A DNA stretch of 64,000 nt from Stichopus chloronotus (lineage: Eukaryota > Echinodermata > Holothuroidea > Aspidochirotida > Stichopodidae). Of the stretch, positions 58,201 to 64,000 are shown in pieces. The stretch's first letter is position 1. Each line of letters opens with the position of its first letter. The notes beneath the pieces are model-generated. The model saw only the letters and a list, made by a program, of their open reading frames with translations. It was not told the DNA's origin and ran no database searches. Made by a program: the position numbers and the translations under genes. Location of the stretch: assembly GCA_021234535.1 (NCBI GenBank), contig CM037850.1:744001-808000 (forward strand), in the 5' to 3' direction.

Positions 58201-60196
58201 CCACCACACCCTTCCTGCCTCTCTAGAACCATCCTAGTCCACTGTTACTTACACTCCCTTCAAAAACTGAATATAGTCATTCCAAATTGAGTAGGATTGA
58301 ATATCCATGCCCATCTTGTCGAGGGCGAAGTCGTAGGCCTGGGCCATTTTTTCTCTAAAGGTAGTGAGTCCTCCTTTTGTTTCCTTGACATAATTTAAGT
58401 AGCATTTCCAAAGGTCAATGTTAAGAATCTTCATCAAACAACGCTGGAAGAGCTGATGGCAAGAGACCAAAAAAAAGACAGAGAATGCAGATATCTCAAA
58501 TTAAATGCTTTAAATGACCAAAGTTAAATTTACTCTGTAGTAACACCGTTGGCTAAAACTAGATGAAAATTAAAGAGGCTCATTGGGTTGGTTCTCAAAA
58601 TTTGGGACATTTTGTCAAGTGGCAGACGTGACACCAGGAAGGGCAGAAGTGACAACAGGGGTTTAAAGATATGACACCAGAAATGACAGATATGACACCA
58701 TGAGTGAGAGATAAGAGTGGCATATATGACACCAGGAATAGAAGACACCACAGTGACCACACAAGAAGAAATAGGAGTGGCAGATATGACACTAGAAGAA
58801 ACAGATATGACACGAAGAGAAACAGGTTTGACACTAGGAGTGAAAGATATGACACCAGGAGTGAAAGATATGACAATACAAGATGGAAACCTGGTGGCTA
58901 ATTACGTTTTCTACTGTCACACTTATTCACTACCCCTTCTCCCTGGCCTCTTCCAACCTTCATCACATACATTTTGTGAATGGATATTTCAGTTAATCCA
59001 CCTTGGACAAATACCTTAAAATCACCATCAACTTTGGAATTATTCTCATGAAGTCAATGATGTCAAATCACTCCAGGAAATATCAGGTGATAGTAATCAC
59101 AGCACTAGACATTGTGGTTTTTCACAGAAATACAATATTAGAAAAATTATAAGATGCTTAAAATGGTGTCAAAATTACTAGAGCAGTGTCATAGGACAGT
59201 GCTTAATACAAATTATGGGTAACTTGGGTAAGCTACTTTGAAAGACATACTGTAATTATAACCACCCCTCCACTCCTGCCCTTCACCAAAGCTATAGCCC
59301 ATATGCCTATTGAACTGACAATTGGGGGGTTCTTATATGGCGATGGAAAATTTTCCATTGGAGGAATTTCAAACCGCATGTCAATATCTTGTTTTTTAAC
59401 TCAAAATACTGCTGTTTAGAATGACTTCTCTGGTCAATGGAGATTTCCAGTTGCCTCAAGGTTACCAAAATGTCACCATGGTAACAGTGGCAACTTATTG
59501 CAAGAAGTCTTTGTTTTTCTTTGAAATTGACACCCACATGTAACCTTGAAATTTGACACTATTGAAAAATGCAGCGGTTACATTATGTAGATTTACGTTC
59601 AAATATTGTGAAAATTAAGGTCACATCTCTTACACAATTGTAATCATTTTTTTTTTTCATTTTTAAGGCAGTCAAGATTATGAAGAAGTGCAAAGGGCAT
59701 TCAAATGATTGTGCCTGGGTGACATCACAAGTCTGCAATTATGCAATGTACCACTTTGCAATAAATGTTTTTTTATAAACTTCCAAACCAAACATGCTAT
59801 TGAGATATGTAGTTTTTACCGATACAAAGTAAAATGATTCCTAATTTTTCTGAAACATCAATTACTTCAGTGGGCTTTTTCCTTTTAAATGATCACAACA
59901 TGTGGAAACTGAAGAATACTTTCTTGGGGCCATTAAATTTAGTACTTGTGAAGTGTGCTCTACATAAATCAAAGTTTTGTTCTGTGTCTGAGTCGGTCAA
60001 CCAGCTTCATCAGTGTATTGGGAACAATGGCATACAGACGGCTATCCACATGGATGGCTGTAGATTTATCTCTTTGGTTTATTAGCTTCATCCGTGTATC
60101 AAGAATGACAGACCACATCTTATTTTCTGTAAGATCAAAAGACATCTGTAAACATTCACTTACCTTTTCTACTCGCTCGTAATTCTTGTATTTCAT
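40066..60196 (-). CDS. CSTF3: Cleavage stimulation factor subunit 3 (CstF-77), 5' end missing
   Basis: Seventeen exons joined in phase give 646 residues plus stop with strong colinear similarity to animal CSTF3 / Drosophila suppressor of forked: HAT (half-a-TPR) repeats, then the Pro-rich monkeytail region, ending [14 protein letters not shown]. CstF-77 bridges CstF-64 and CstF-50, binds CPSF-160 and dimerises, promoting cleavage and polyadenylation of pre-mRNA in the nucleus. Human CSTF3 has 717 residues. The first roughly 80, including the initial HAT repeats, are not present and must lie beyond 64000. Exons: 60164-60196, 58253-58452, 57579-57705, 56038-56115, 54619-54781, 53448-53557, 52547-52663, 51464-51538, 49341-49484, 48041-48143, 47262-47331, 46121-46217, 43946-44044, 42820-42991, 41454-41548, 40833-40893 and 40066-40262. 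No frame break is present. The introns are rich in tandem repeats. Confidence 0.97.
40833..40893 (-). CDS. CSTF3: CSTF3 exon: monkeytail segment [10 protein letters not shown]
   Basis: 61 nt, phase 0 in and phase 1 out. It reads [20 protein letters not shown], corresponding to the human GPFVQVDELMEIFRRCKIPN part that contributes to CstF-64 hinge binding. Confidence 0.95.
40880..41230. repeat. Purine-rich (GA/AAG) tract
   Basis: Strand-asymmetric plus-strand purine block made of irregular GGAAGAG and AAGAGGAAG strings, within the CSTF3 intron between the last Pro-rich exon and the [10 protein letters not shown] exon. The minus-strand Ser/Phe/Leu open frame here is a composition artefact. Confidence 0.7.
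41454..41548 (-). CDS. CSTF3: CSTF3 exon: Pro-rich [11 protein letters not shown] segment
   Basis: 95 nt, phase 1 in and phase 0 out. It reads [20 protein letters not shown] then [11 protein letters not shown], matching the human [26 protein letters not shown] region. Confidence 0.95.
41990..42230. mobile_element. Possible old hAT-like remnant
   Basis: The strings GGTTCCCAAATGGCAACC, TGCGGGCCACAC and AGTGTTCTGGCCTACC resemble the ends and subterminal GGCC-rich parts of non-autonomous hAT elements. No confirmed terminal repeat pair or target duplication was found. Intronic in CSTF3. Confidence 0.3.
42820..42991 (-). CDS. CSTF3: CSTF3 exon: linker and YPKPDLQQM segment
   Basis: 172 nt, phase 0 in and phase 1 out. 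The divergent N-terminal half ([17 protein letters not shown]) is followed by the conserved [20 protein letters not shown], matching human PEYPKPDTQQMIPFQPRH. Confidence 0.93.
43946..44044 (-). CDS. CSTF3: CSTF3 exon: [15 protein letters not shown] segment
   Basis: 99 nt, phase 0-0. It reads [20 protein letters not shown] then [12 protein letters not shown], the end of the HAT-C domain, nearly identical in pattern to human [24 protein letters not shown]. Confidence 0.96.
45161..45658. repeat. 50-bp minisatellite, about ten copies
   Basis: Near-identical 50-bp units composed of GATTGATGACTTAAATATTC plus CTGCTGACTGATAACTTAAA plus TGCTCCCATT. Copies differ by single bases (CTC/CCC, GATGAC/GACGAC). 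Each unit is itself two related 25-bp halves. It lies in a CSTF3 intron. Confidence 0.97.
46121..46217 (-). CDS. CSTF3: CSTF3 exon: [12 protein letters not shown] segment
   Basis: 97 nt, phase 2 in and phase 0 out. It reads [20 protein letters not shown] then [12 protein letters not shown], matching human [26 protein letters not shown]. Confidence 0.96.
47262..47331 (-). CDS. CSTF3: CSTF3 exon: [11 protein letters not shown] segment
   Basis: 70 nt, phase 1 in and phase 2 out. It reads [20 protein letters not shown] then KSG, part of a HAT repeat conserved almost unchanged from human. Confidence 0.95.
48041..48143 (-). CDS. CSTF3: CSTF3 exon: [17 protein letters not shown] segment
   Basis: 103 nt, phase 0 in and phase 1 out. 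It reads [20 protein letters not shown] then [14 protein letters not shown], a diagnostic CSTF3 HAT repeat. Confidence 0.97.
48300..48379. mobile_element. hAT-like terminal fragment
   Basis: The sequence ends AGTTGGCCACTCCTG (48365-48379), whose complement CAGGAGTGGCCAACT resembles the terminal repeats of several hAT families. It is preceded by GGGGGCCGCATTTGGCACGT. No opposite end or target duplication was found, so this is a single-ended relic in a CSTF3 intron. Confidence 0.4.
49341..49484 (-). CDS. CSTF3: CSTF3 exon: [15 protein letters not shown] segment
   Basis: 144 nt, phase 0-0. It reads [20 protein letters not shown] then [20 protein letters not shown] then LMEYYFSK, about 80% identical to human over the same residues. 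Confidence 0.97.
50481..50634. mobile_element. 154-bp element with perfect 15-bp inverted ends
   Basis: AAAGTGCCCCTTTAA (50481-50495) is exactly inverted at 50620-50634. No coding capacity and MITE-sized. Flanking duplication is unclear. Intronic in CSTF3. Confidence 0.7.
50640..51245. repeat. About 147-bp tandem repeat, four copies
   Basis: AGAATTTCATAAAATGGGCC-like starts occur near 50659, 50806, 50954 and 51097, each followed by CCACATGGGACCTTGGAC, GAACACCCT and GGAGGAGAAGCA strings. Spacing 143-148 bp. Open frames across it are artefacts. Confidence 0.85.
51464..51538 (-). CDS. CSTF3: CSTF3 exon: [15 protein letters not shown] segment
   Basis: 75 nt, phase 0-0. It reads [20 protein letters not shown] then LDPTL, matching human [26 protein letters not shown]. 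Confidence 0.96.
51598..51897. repeat. About 24-bp minisatellite TTTGTAGCTGCTATATAGCTGC
   Basis: Roughly a dozen imperfect copies with many CTGCT/AGCTGC steps, so the block is locally self-complementary (AGCT palindromes). In a CSTF3 intron. Confidence 0.9.
52275..52420. repeat. About 57-bp tandem repeat, three copies
   Basis: Copies are marked by ATCAACAAGCCATTAAC / ATCAGCAAGCCACCGAT / ATCAACAAGCCATAGGT followed by TCTATCACATCGTTGAT-like strings. Confidence 0.7.
52547..52663 (-). CDS. CSTF3: CSTF3 exon: [20 protein letters not shown] segment
   Basis: 117 nt, phase 0-0. A HAT repeat ending [14 protein letters not shown], matching human KNMLLYFAYADYEE. Donor GTTTGT. Confidence 0.96.
53448..53557 (-). 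CDS. CSTF3: CSTF3 exon: [20 protein letters not shown] segment
   Basis: 110 nt, phase 1 in and phase 0 out. It continues [16 protein letters not shown] and matches human [31 protein letters not shown]. The 5' edge of this exon, with its acceptor, is duplicated twice upstream in the intron (53669 and 53784 equivalents). Confidence 0.96.
53529..53855. repeat. About 113-bp tandem triplication that includes an exon edge
   Basis: Three copies share ACACTGC(TC)ATAGGCAAAC, ATAACTGAA, AGAAAATATGAAATACAATC, TGTTTGTAT and AGGTAGAAAACACTG strings. The first copy overlaps the CSTF3 exon start at 53557. The equivalent exon-start positions in the other copies are 53669 and 53784 (spacing 112 and 115), and each keeps a CAG acceptor. 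Confidence 0.85.
54619..54781 (-). CDS. CSTF3: CSTF3 exon: [18 protein letters not shown] segment
   Basis: 163 nt, phase 0 in and phase 1 out. It begins [20 protein letters not shown] and contains [20 protein letters not shown], nearly identical to the human core. Donor GTTTGT. Confidence 0.97.
54867..55411. mobile_element. TTAA-ended MITE, copy 2
   Basis: 545 bp bounded by TTAAAGGTTGTGTGACATG (54867-54885) and its inverted partner (55393-55411), 17 of 19 bases matching. TTAA at both outer ends would fit piggyBac-type TTAA targeting. Similar over its length to 22340-22909. No coding capacity. In a CSTF3 intron. Confidence 0.85.
55500..56025. repeat. Degenerate CAGA/CATAGATACAGA simple repeat
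   Basis: About 525 bp of interrupted ACAGACAGACATAGATACAG motifs. The Cys/Leu/Tyr-rich minus-strand frames are artefacts. In a CSTF3 intron, directly abutting the exon at 56038. Confidence 0.9.
56038..56115 (-). CDS. CSTF3: CSTF3 exon: [15 protein letters not shown] segment
   Basis: 78 nt, phase 0-0. It reads [20 protein letters not shown] then ARRVAK, the human sequence being [17 protein letters not shown]. Confidence 0.97.
56650..57380. repeat. Tandem repeat of about 120-145 bp carrying DR1-like motifs
   Basis: Five to six copies, each with TGACCTTTGACCTCCACCAA-like, TTGATGTAA-like, AAGTATTAAA-like and CCTATCTTGAGATATTGTGT-like strings. TGACCTTTGACCT is exact at 56680-56692, 56942-56954 and 57086-57098, with one change at 57214-57226 and 57360-57372. 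Its complement AGGTCAAAGGTCA is the nuclear-receptor DR1 consensus. CSTF3 intron. Confidence 0.85.
57579..57705 (-). CDS. CSTF3: CSTF3 exon: [20 protein letters not shown] segment
   Basis: 127 nt, phase 2 in and phase 0 out. The first twenty residues are identical to human CSTF3 as I know it. It ends [13 protein letters not shown]. Confidence 0.97.
58253..58452 (-). CDS. CSTF3: CSTF3 exon: [19 protein letters not shown] segment
   Basis: 200 nt, phase 0 in and phase 2 out. It reads [20 protein letters not shown] then [20 protein letters not shown] then [20 protein letters not shown], a HAT-N repeat region highly similar to human. Confidence 0.97.
58625..58880. repeat. About 20-bp minisatellite AGATATGACACCAGGAGTGA
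   Basis: Around twelve imperfect copies with the constant core GATATGACACC/GACACTAGGAG. Long frames on both strands here are repeat artefacts. CSTF3 intron. Confidence 0.9.
59449..59495. repeat. Imperfect hairpin AGTTGCC...GGCAACT
   Basis: AGTTGCC and GTTACCA pair with TGGTAAC and GGCAACT around a short loop, with small internal asymmetries. It could be the core of a small foldback element or a structured intronic RNA. Nothing more can be said. Confidence 0.4.
60164..60196 (-). CDS. CSTF3: CSTF3 exon: [11 protein letters not shown] segment (first exon in window)
   Basis: 33 nt, phase 0-0, between TTTCCTGTTCAG and GTAAGT. It matches human EIKAKNYDKVEK immediately before LFQRC. The residues encoded upstream (start Met, roughly 80 residues) are not found before 64000. 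Confidence 0.93.
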
Positions 60197-63100
60197 CTGA
60201 ACAGGAAAGAAGGAAACACTTAATTGATTTACTATGATATACACTGAATGATGATCAAGGCTCTCTTTGGTATTTTTTAAAGTGATTACTGACTTTTTGT
60301 CATTTCCATGTCTTTTCCAGGAGATCATGTTTCATGACTTAATGTCATTCAGCATATATCATGCACACTTCCAGACAGTTTCTTTTATTGACTGGACTGT
60401 CACAGAACACTTTATAGCTTCTAACTTTAGTTTGCAAAACCACAAACGGATTTCGTTATTTTTTCACATATCTGCCAAGCATTTATAGATTTCCATCATG
60501 ACATATTTGATCTCTAAAATGTTGGCAAATTTTCAAGAATTATTTAGATAATAGATCAAGTATCCATTCAAATATAGCTAAAGTATCTACTAGACAACTG
60601 TATAATCTTTTAAAGTCATTCTTGATTCCTTTTTTGTCACGCCACAAAACTGTATACACAGAGTCTGTCCCATCAGCAAAAAAAAATTATTTATAATTAT
60701 TTAAAAGCAGTGTCTTCCTGTGCGAACAACCATATCGTTTTTTATCCAAAAAGCCAAAAGGCTTTGTGATTCCTTGCCACAAGGTCATATTGTAACAAAC
60801 ATAAATGAGGGTACCAAATGATAAGTATGAGATCAATTACAATTATCTTTGTAGTTTTTTCACCCTCCCCTAATTTGTGGGAGAGCATGTACGGACCATC
60901 TTTTCCTCTGAGTGCACTCTCTCGCGAAAGTCGAGGTAAATAGCCGCTGTTTCGCTCAGTTTGCAAGAACACAGCTATTGTCGGCAGTAATCCAAGTGCC
61001 TGACCTGTCACTGGCGCAGCAGTACTGACCAATAATGGCGCTTACTATTAATCAACAAACACGGGCTTTCTGATGACTACATTCGACAGTAACAAGTAAA
61101 TACATCCATTCACACCTGTCTCACAAAAAATCCAGCTTAAATCTTTTGCTACAGGTAACATGAATTACTCGTTTTGCACAATGTGCCCATTTTTTACTCG
61201 TGCTCGATATTTTTCAAGTTACGAAGGAAAAAATCTCAACAAATATTTCTACGTTTTACGTACGTTGTATCCTATGTGCAATATTAATTAGAAAATATAA
61301 GCTTAGGCCTGTACATACGCAAACCGAATTACAGGGTGGCAATTTATCGGTAACCTTACGAACCGAACAGGCCGGAGCGCGGTCTTTGGGAATCGTGCAG
61401 GGGTTAATCAACGCTGGACCGTGTATTAATAGTAGGATAGTGCACGGGGGAGTTCACGGGGGAGCCCGAGTGCACGAGGGGGTTGGGGGGCAGCCCGAGT
61501 GCATCCAGCGATAGCCTTAACCCCCGAGAGTTATATATGCGTTTTAGTTGTACGTTGTGCTGTAGTCTTTACAGTGCGCAACGCTGTGGTTCAGTTTACG
61601 TGGGCCTATTTTTGTGAGCGGAGCGCTCACAGAGCTTTTTCCTCATGACGTAATCAAATATTGGAATTTGCCTGGTATTGAGGGTCAAATCCCAAAGATG
61701 TCACCCTCAGTGTGTAAAACATTATCTTGAATTATCAGTCGGCACCTTAACATGATTGTGTGGCCACGTACTGCGGTTTGTTTGTCATAACTGAAATATC
61801 CACCGTTTGCATTCTTGATGTAAAATTTGGGAAAAAAGTTAGGAATTTGTTATTGTGGTTCGACGTGGACGGAATTATCTTCAGTCAATAGCATCACTGA
61901 ATGGTGTTGATGTCTCATTGTTTTTTTCTCATCAAGTTACATTGAATTCTATGAGCATAATAAAACTGCATGAAATAATTTTCTTGATCAAAGGTATGTA
62001 TCACGTCTTTGTGTTGCAGAATTCAGTCCAGTCACATTTTGGGGATACTGTCTTTTATTTATCTGCAAAAAGGGGGGGGGGGGGCAGGATGAGAAATAAT
62101 TGTTATGAACTTTCAACAGTAAATGAGTAGCACCGCATGAAAGTCATTTATCTCTGTGTAGCTGAGTTCATTCAATTTCAACATGGGATAGAAAACTCCA
62201 TGACGGAGAGGAATTCCCTTTGCGGAGGGACGGAATTCCCTGTGCGACGAAATGGAATTGCTTGTGTGACAGGTTGGAAAATGAAGTGGAGGATGCACCA
62301 TTTTACATAAAGTCATTTCATTCCCACAATCATGTTATATTTCCTCTCTGCCAGGACTGATGGCACTATGAAAGGCATTCTGGACCATTTTCACCCAAAT
62401 TTCCTATTGCCAAGTCAACTTATCAAATCTATTTTTATTTTCGCTCTAATCCAGGCTTGTAGTACATGGTATTGGACACTGAACATTTATAAATACGTGC
62501 ATTTAGTCTGGGTTGGTCATTCTAGGTGATGCACAACAGTTTTCTGAATATGCAAATAAAAGGATACAACAGGCAACTGAAGTATAAATATATTTTGAGG
62601 AAATACATGATGACCCACAGTACCCTTAACACTGACATAGTTCATGAATGTTCCCTGGGACACCGAGGGTTGGGGATTCATCAAGCACAATATCCCTAAC
62701 AATGTCACAAAGGCCAGTTGAAACTACGACGGCCAGTACAGTGAGGAGGGTGGAGAAGAGCAATCACTGGGTGGGCAAAATTTTGGTAGTGGGCGAGATC
62801 AAACAGCCTGGGAGATTGATGCGGGAGACTGGACTGACTGGGTCAATGTTATGGTTCTGACTTGTATACTAGTCATGTTGACTATTATACATGAGCTACA
62901 AATGTCTCTGTTCCAGCAACTTTAGACAAATTTCCGTCCCGTCGCAATACCGCAGGTGATTTTTTTTAATTCCAATTGAATGCAGGAGGACACGTTCACT
63001 CGTGACATGTTATAATTACATTGATGAGAAGTAACAATATTATACTCAATATACCACACGCACGTATCTGTTGATTATGCAATTTTTGACAGAAGTGCCC

Positions 63101-63572
63101 CTATTGATATTACATGAAGTGTGTCCCTTAGACATTGCACCTCCCCCCCCCCCATTTGACTGTAAGAGGATTGAAATTTACCCCGACCCCCCCCCCCCAC
63201 CTAAACTGTAAGAGGGTTGCGTCGGCCTTATATCTTAGTTGAAACCAGAAGCGCCCTTTCAGTTTTCAAAGTTGATGTAAGACGATCAAAGATGTAACAA
63301 CCAACTAATCTAAGTAAATTTCAATTCATGTCAAAGACAATGATACTTTACTAACCACCTACTGGATGGTTTCAATCCGACAACTTGCCAAGAAATCGAC
63401 AAAGAATGCTTAGTTTAGACAAAATTTCGCATTGACCTGTAACCACCAGTTAATGCGAAAAAAGGGAAAAAGCTTCATTTTCGTTTTGTTACAGTGATGA
63501 GAATTTTAGCTATATCTTAATTGTCGCTTTTTGCAATTTGTGAAGATTCCTTTTCTGTTTCTTTCATTTAAG
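60197..63572. other. Intron or upstream region of CSTF3
   Basis: No further CSTF3 exon was recognised on the minus strand. A locally GC-richer stretch lies at 61320-61560, with direct GTGCACG/GGGGGAG repeats near 61440-61500. A 12-G run lies near 62071. The inverted string GGAATTCCCT occurs twice near 62212 and 62232. Confidence 0.5.
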
Positions 63573-63698
63573 ACGTCAGGTAATAAGTCCCTCGGAGATG
63601 TACACAATGACGACGATGATGATACAGCTAATGACTTCCACGATCAAGAAAATATGACCAATGGGACACCATCGGCGTGCTTTGTCATTAATGGAAAG
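63573..63698 (+). CDS. Weak plus-strand exon candidate, acidic
   Basis: After a strong pyrimidine tract (TTTCTTTCATTTAAG) an open segment of 42 codons reads SGNKSLGDVHNDDDDDTAND then FHDQENMTNGTPSACFVING, up to a possible AAG|GTTACA donor, phase 0-0. No family is recognised and no partner exon is seen. It may be chance coding potential. Confidence 0.25.
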
Positions 63699-64000
63699 GT
63701 TACAGTCTACGTCATAACTAAAAACCATGGCAACAAATGACCTACTTCAGTATAATGTTTTTAAATCCCAGGATTTTCGTCAGGTTTATCAAATACAAAT
63801 GCAAGTATTTTTAAAACTTAACCAATGTGTTTCATGAAATTCGTTCTTGGCGATCTACATAAAACCCGATATTTGAAGGTGAAAAAATAAAAGTTTTTTT
63901 TTTCTTCTTCCGTTTGCTATTATTTCAGTTTGATGAATTTATGTGATCGTTTCTTCGATAATTTCAATTTCCGGGCTAAAAGCAATAAATGAAAACAGTA
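63699..64000. other. Right edge, no feature seen
   Basis: AT-rich sequence with no recognisable gene, repeat or RNA. Confidence 0.5.

Noticed and set aside
62648..62860. Frame containing ASTVRRVEKSNHWVGKILVV as a possible domesticated nuclease or kinase-like domain
   Set aside because: Only a vague resemblance. No catalytic residues could be assigned and there are no neighbours.

Overview
The window is animal nuclear DNA: AT-rich, dominated by introns and intergenic sequence, with multi-exon genes bounded by GT/AG splice sites and many micro- and minisatellites and small DNA transposons. The combination of a Tie-type Ig/EGF receptor ectodomain, a death-fold + NACHT (NLR-type) immune gene and a highly conserved CSTF3 gene fits an invertebrate deuterostome, most likely an echinoderm (possibly a sea cucumber). 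That taxonomic call is an inference, not a database result.

Layout. (1) 1-5.1 kb: mostly non-coding, with a small inverted-repeat element, one plausible orphan exon at 1121-1255 (+) and a 17-bp minisatellite. (2) 5.15-14.5 kb (+): seven phase-1 exons encoding a signal peptide, two Ig-like regions and three EGF-like modules that resemble the N-terminal ectodomain of Tie/angiopoietin receptors. No fibronectin III, transmembrane or kinase exon was found downstream. (3) 14.5-21 kb: non-coding with repeats. (4) 21.0-28.4 kb (-): a NACHT ATPase gene reconstructed from phase-compatible exons: short N-terminus, predicted membrane helix, linker, death-fold domain, a 503-codon NACHT exon, then two C-terminal exons I do not recognise and that are not leucine-rich repeats. 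A 684-bp hAT transposon relic with an intact 8-bp target duplication sits in one intron. (5) 28.4-39.7 kb: intergenic, with tandem repeats and a degenerate SH2-like open segment. (6) 40.07-60.2 kb (-): CSTF3 (cleavage stimulation factor 77 kDa subunit), 17 exons giving 646 residues plus the stop. Only the first roughly 80 residues are missing and must lie beyond the right edge. Its introns carry a remarkable series of different tandem repeats, including an array of nuclear-receptor DR1-like motifs and a tandem triplication that copies an exon's own splice acceptor. (7) 60.2-64 kb: non-coding (5' intron of CSTF3), with one weak plus-strand exon candidate.

The genes do not form a pathway. CSTF3 is housekeeping mRNA 3'-end processing. 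The Tie-like and NACHT genes are of the cell-surface and innate-immune type and look like fast-evolving accessory genes. Exon coordinates come from reading splice sites and phases by eye and may be off by a few bases.
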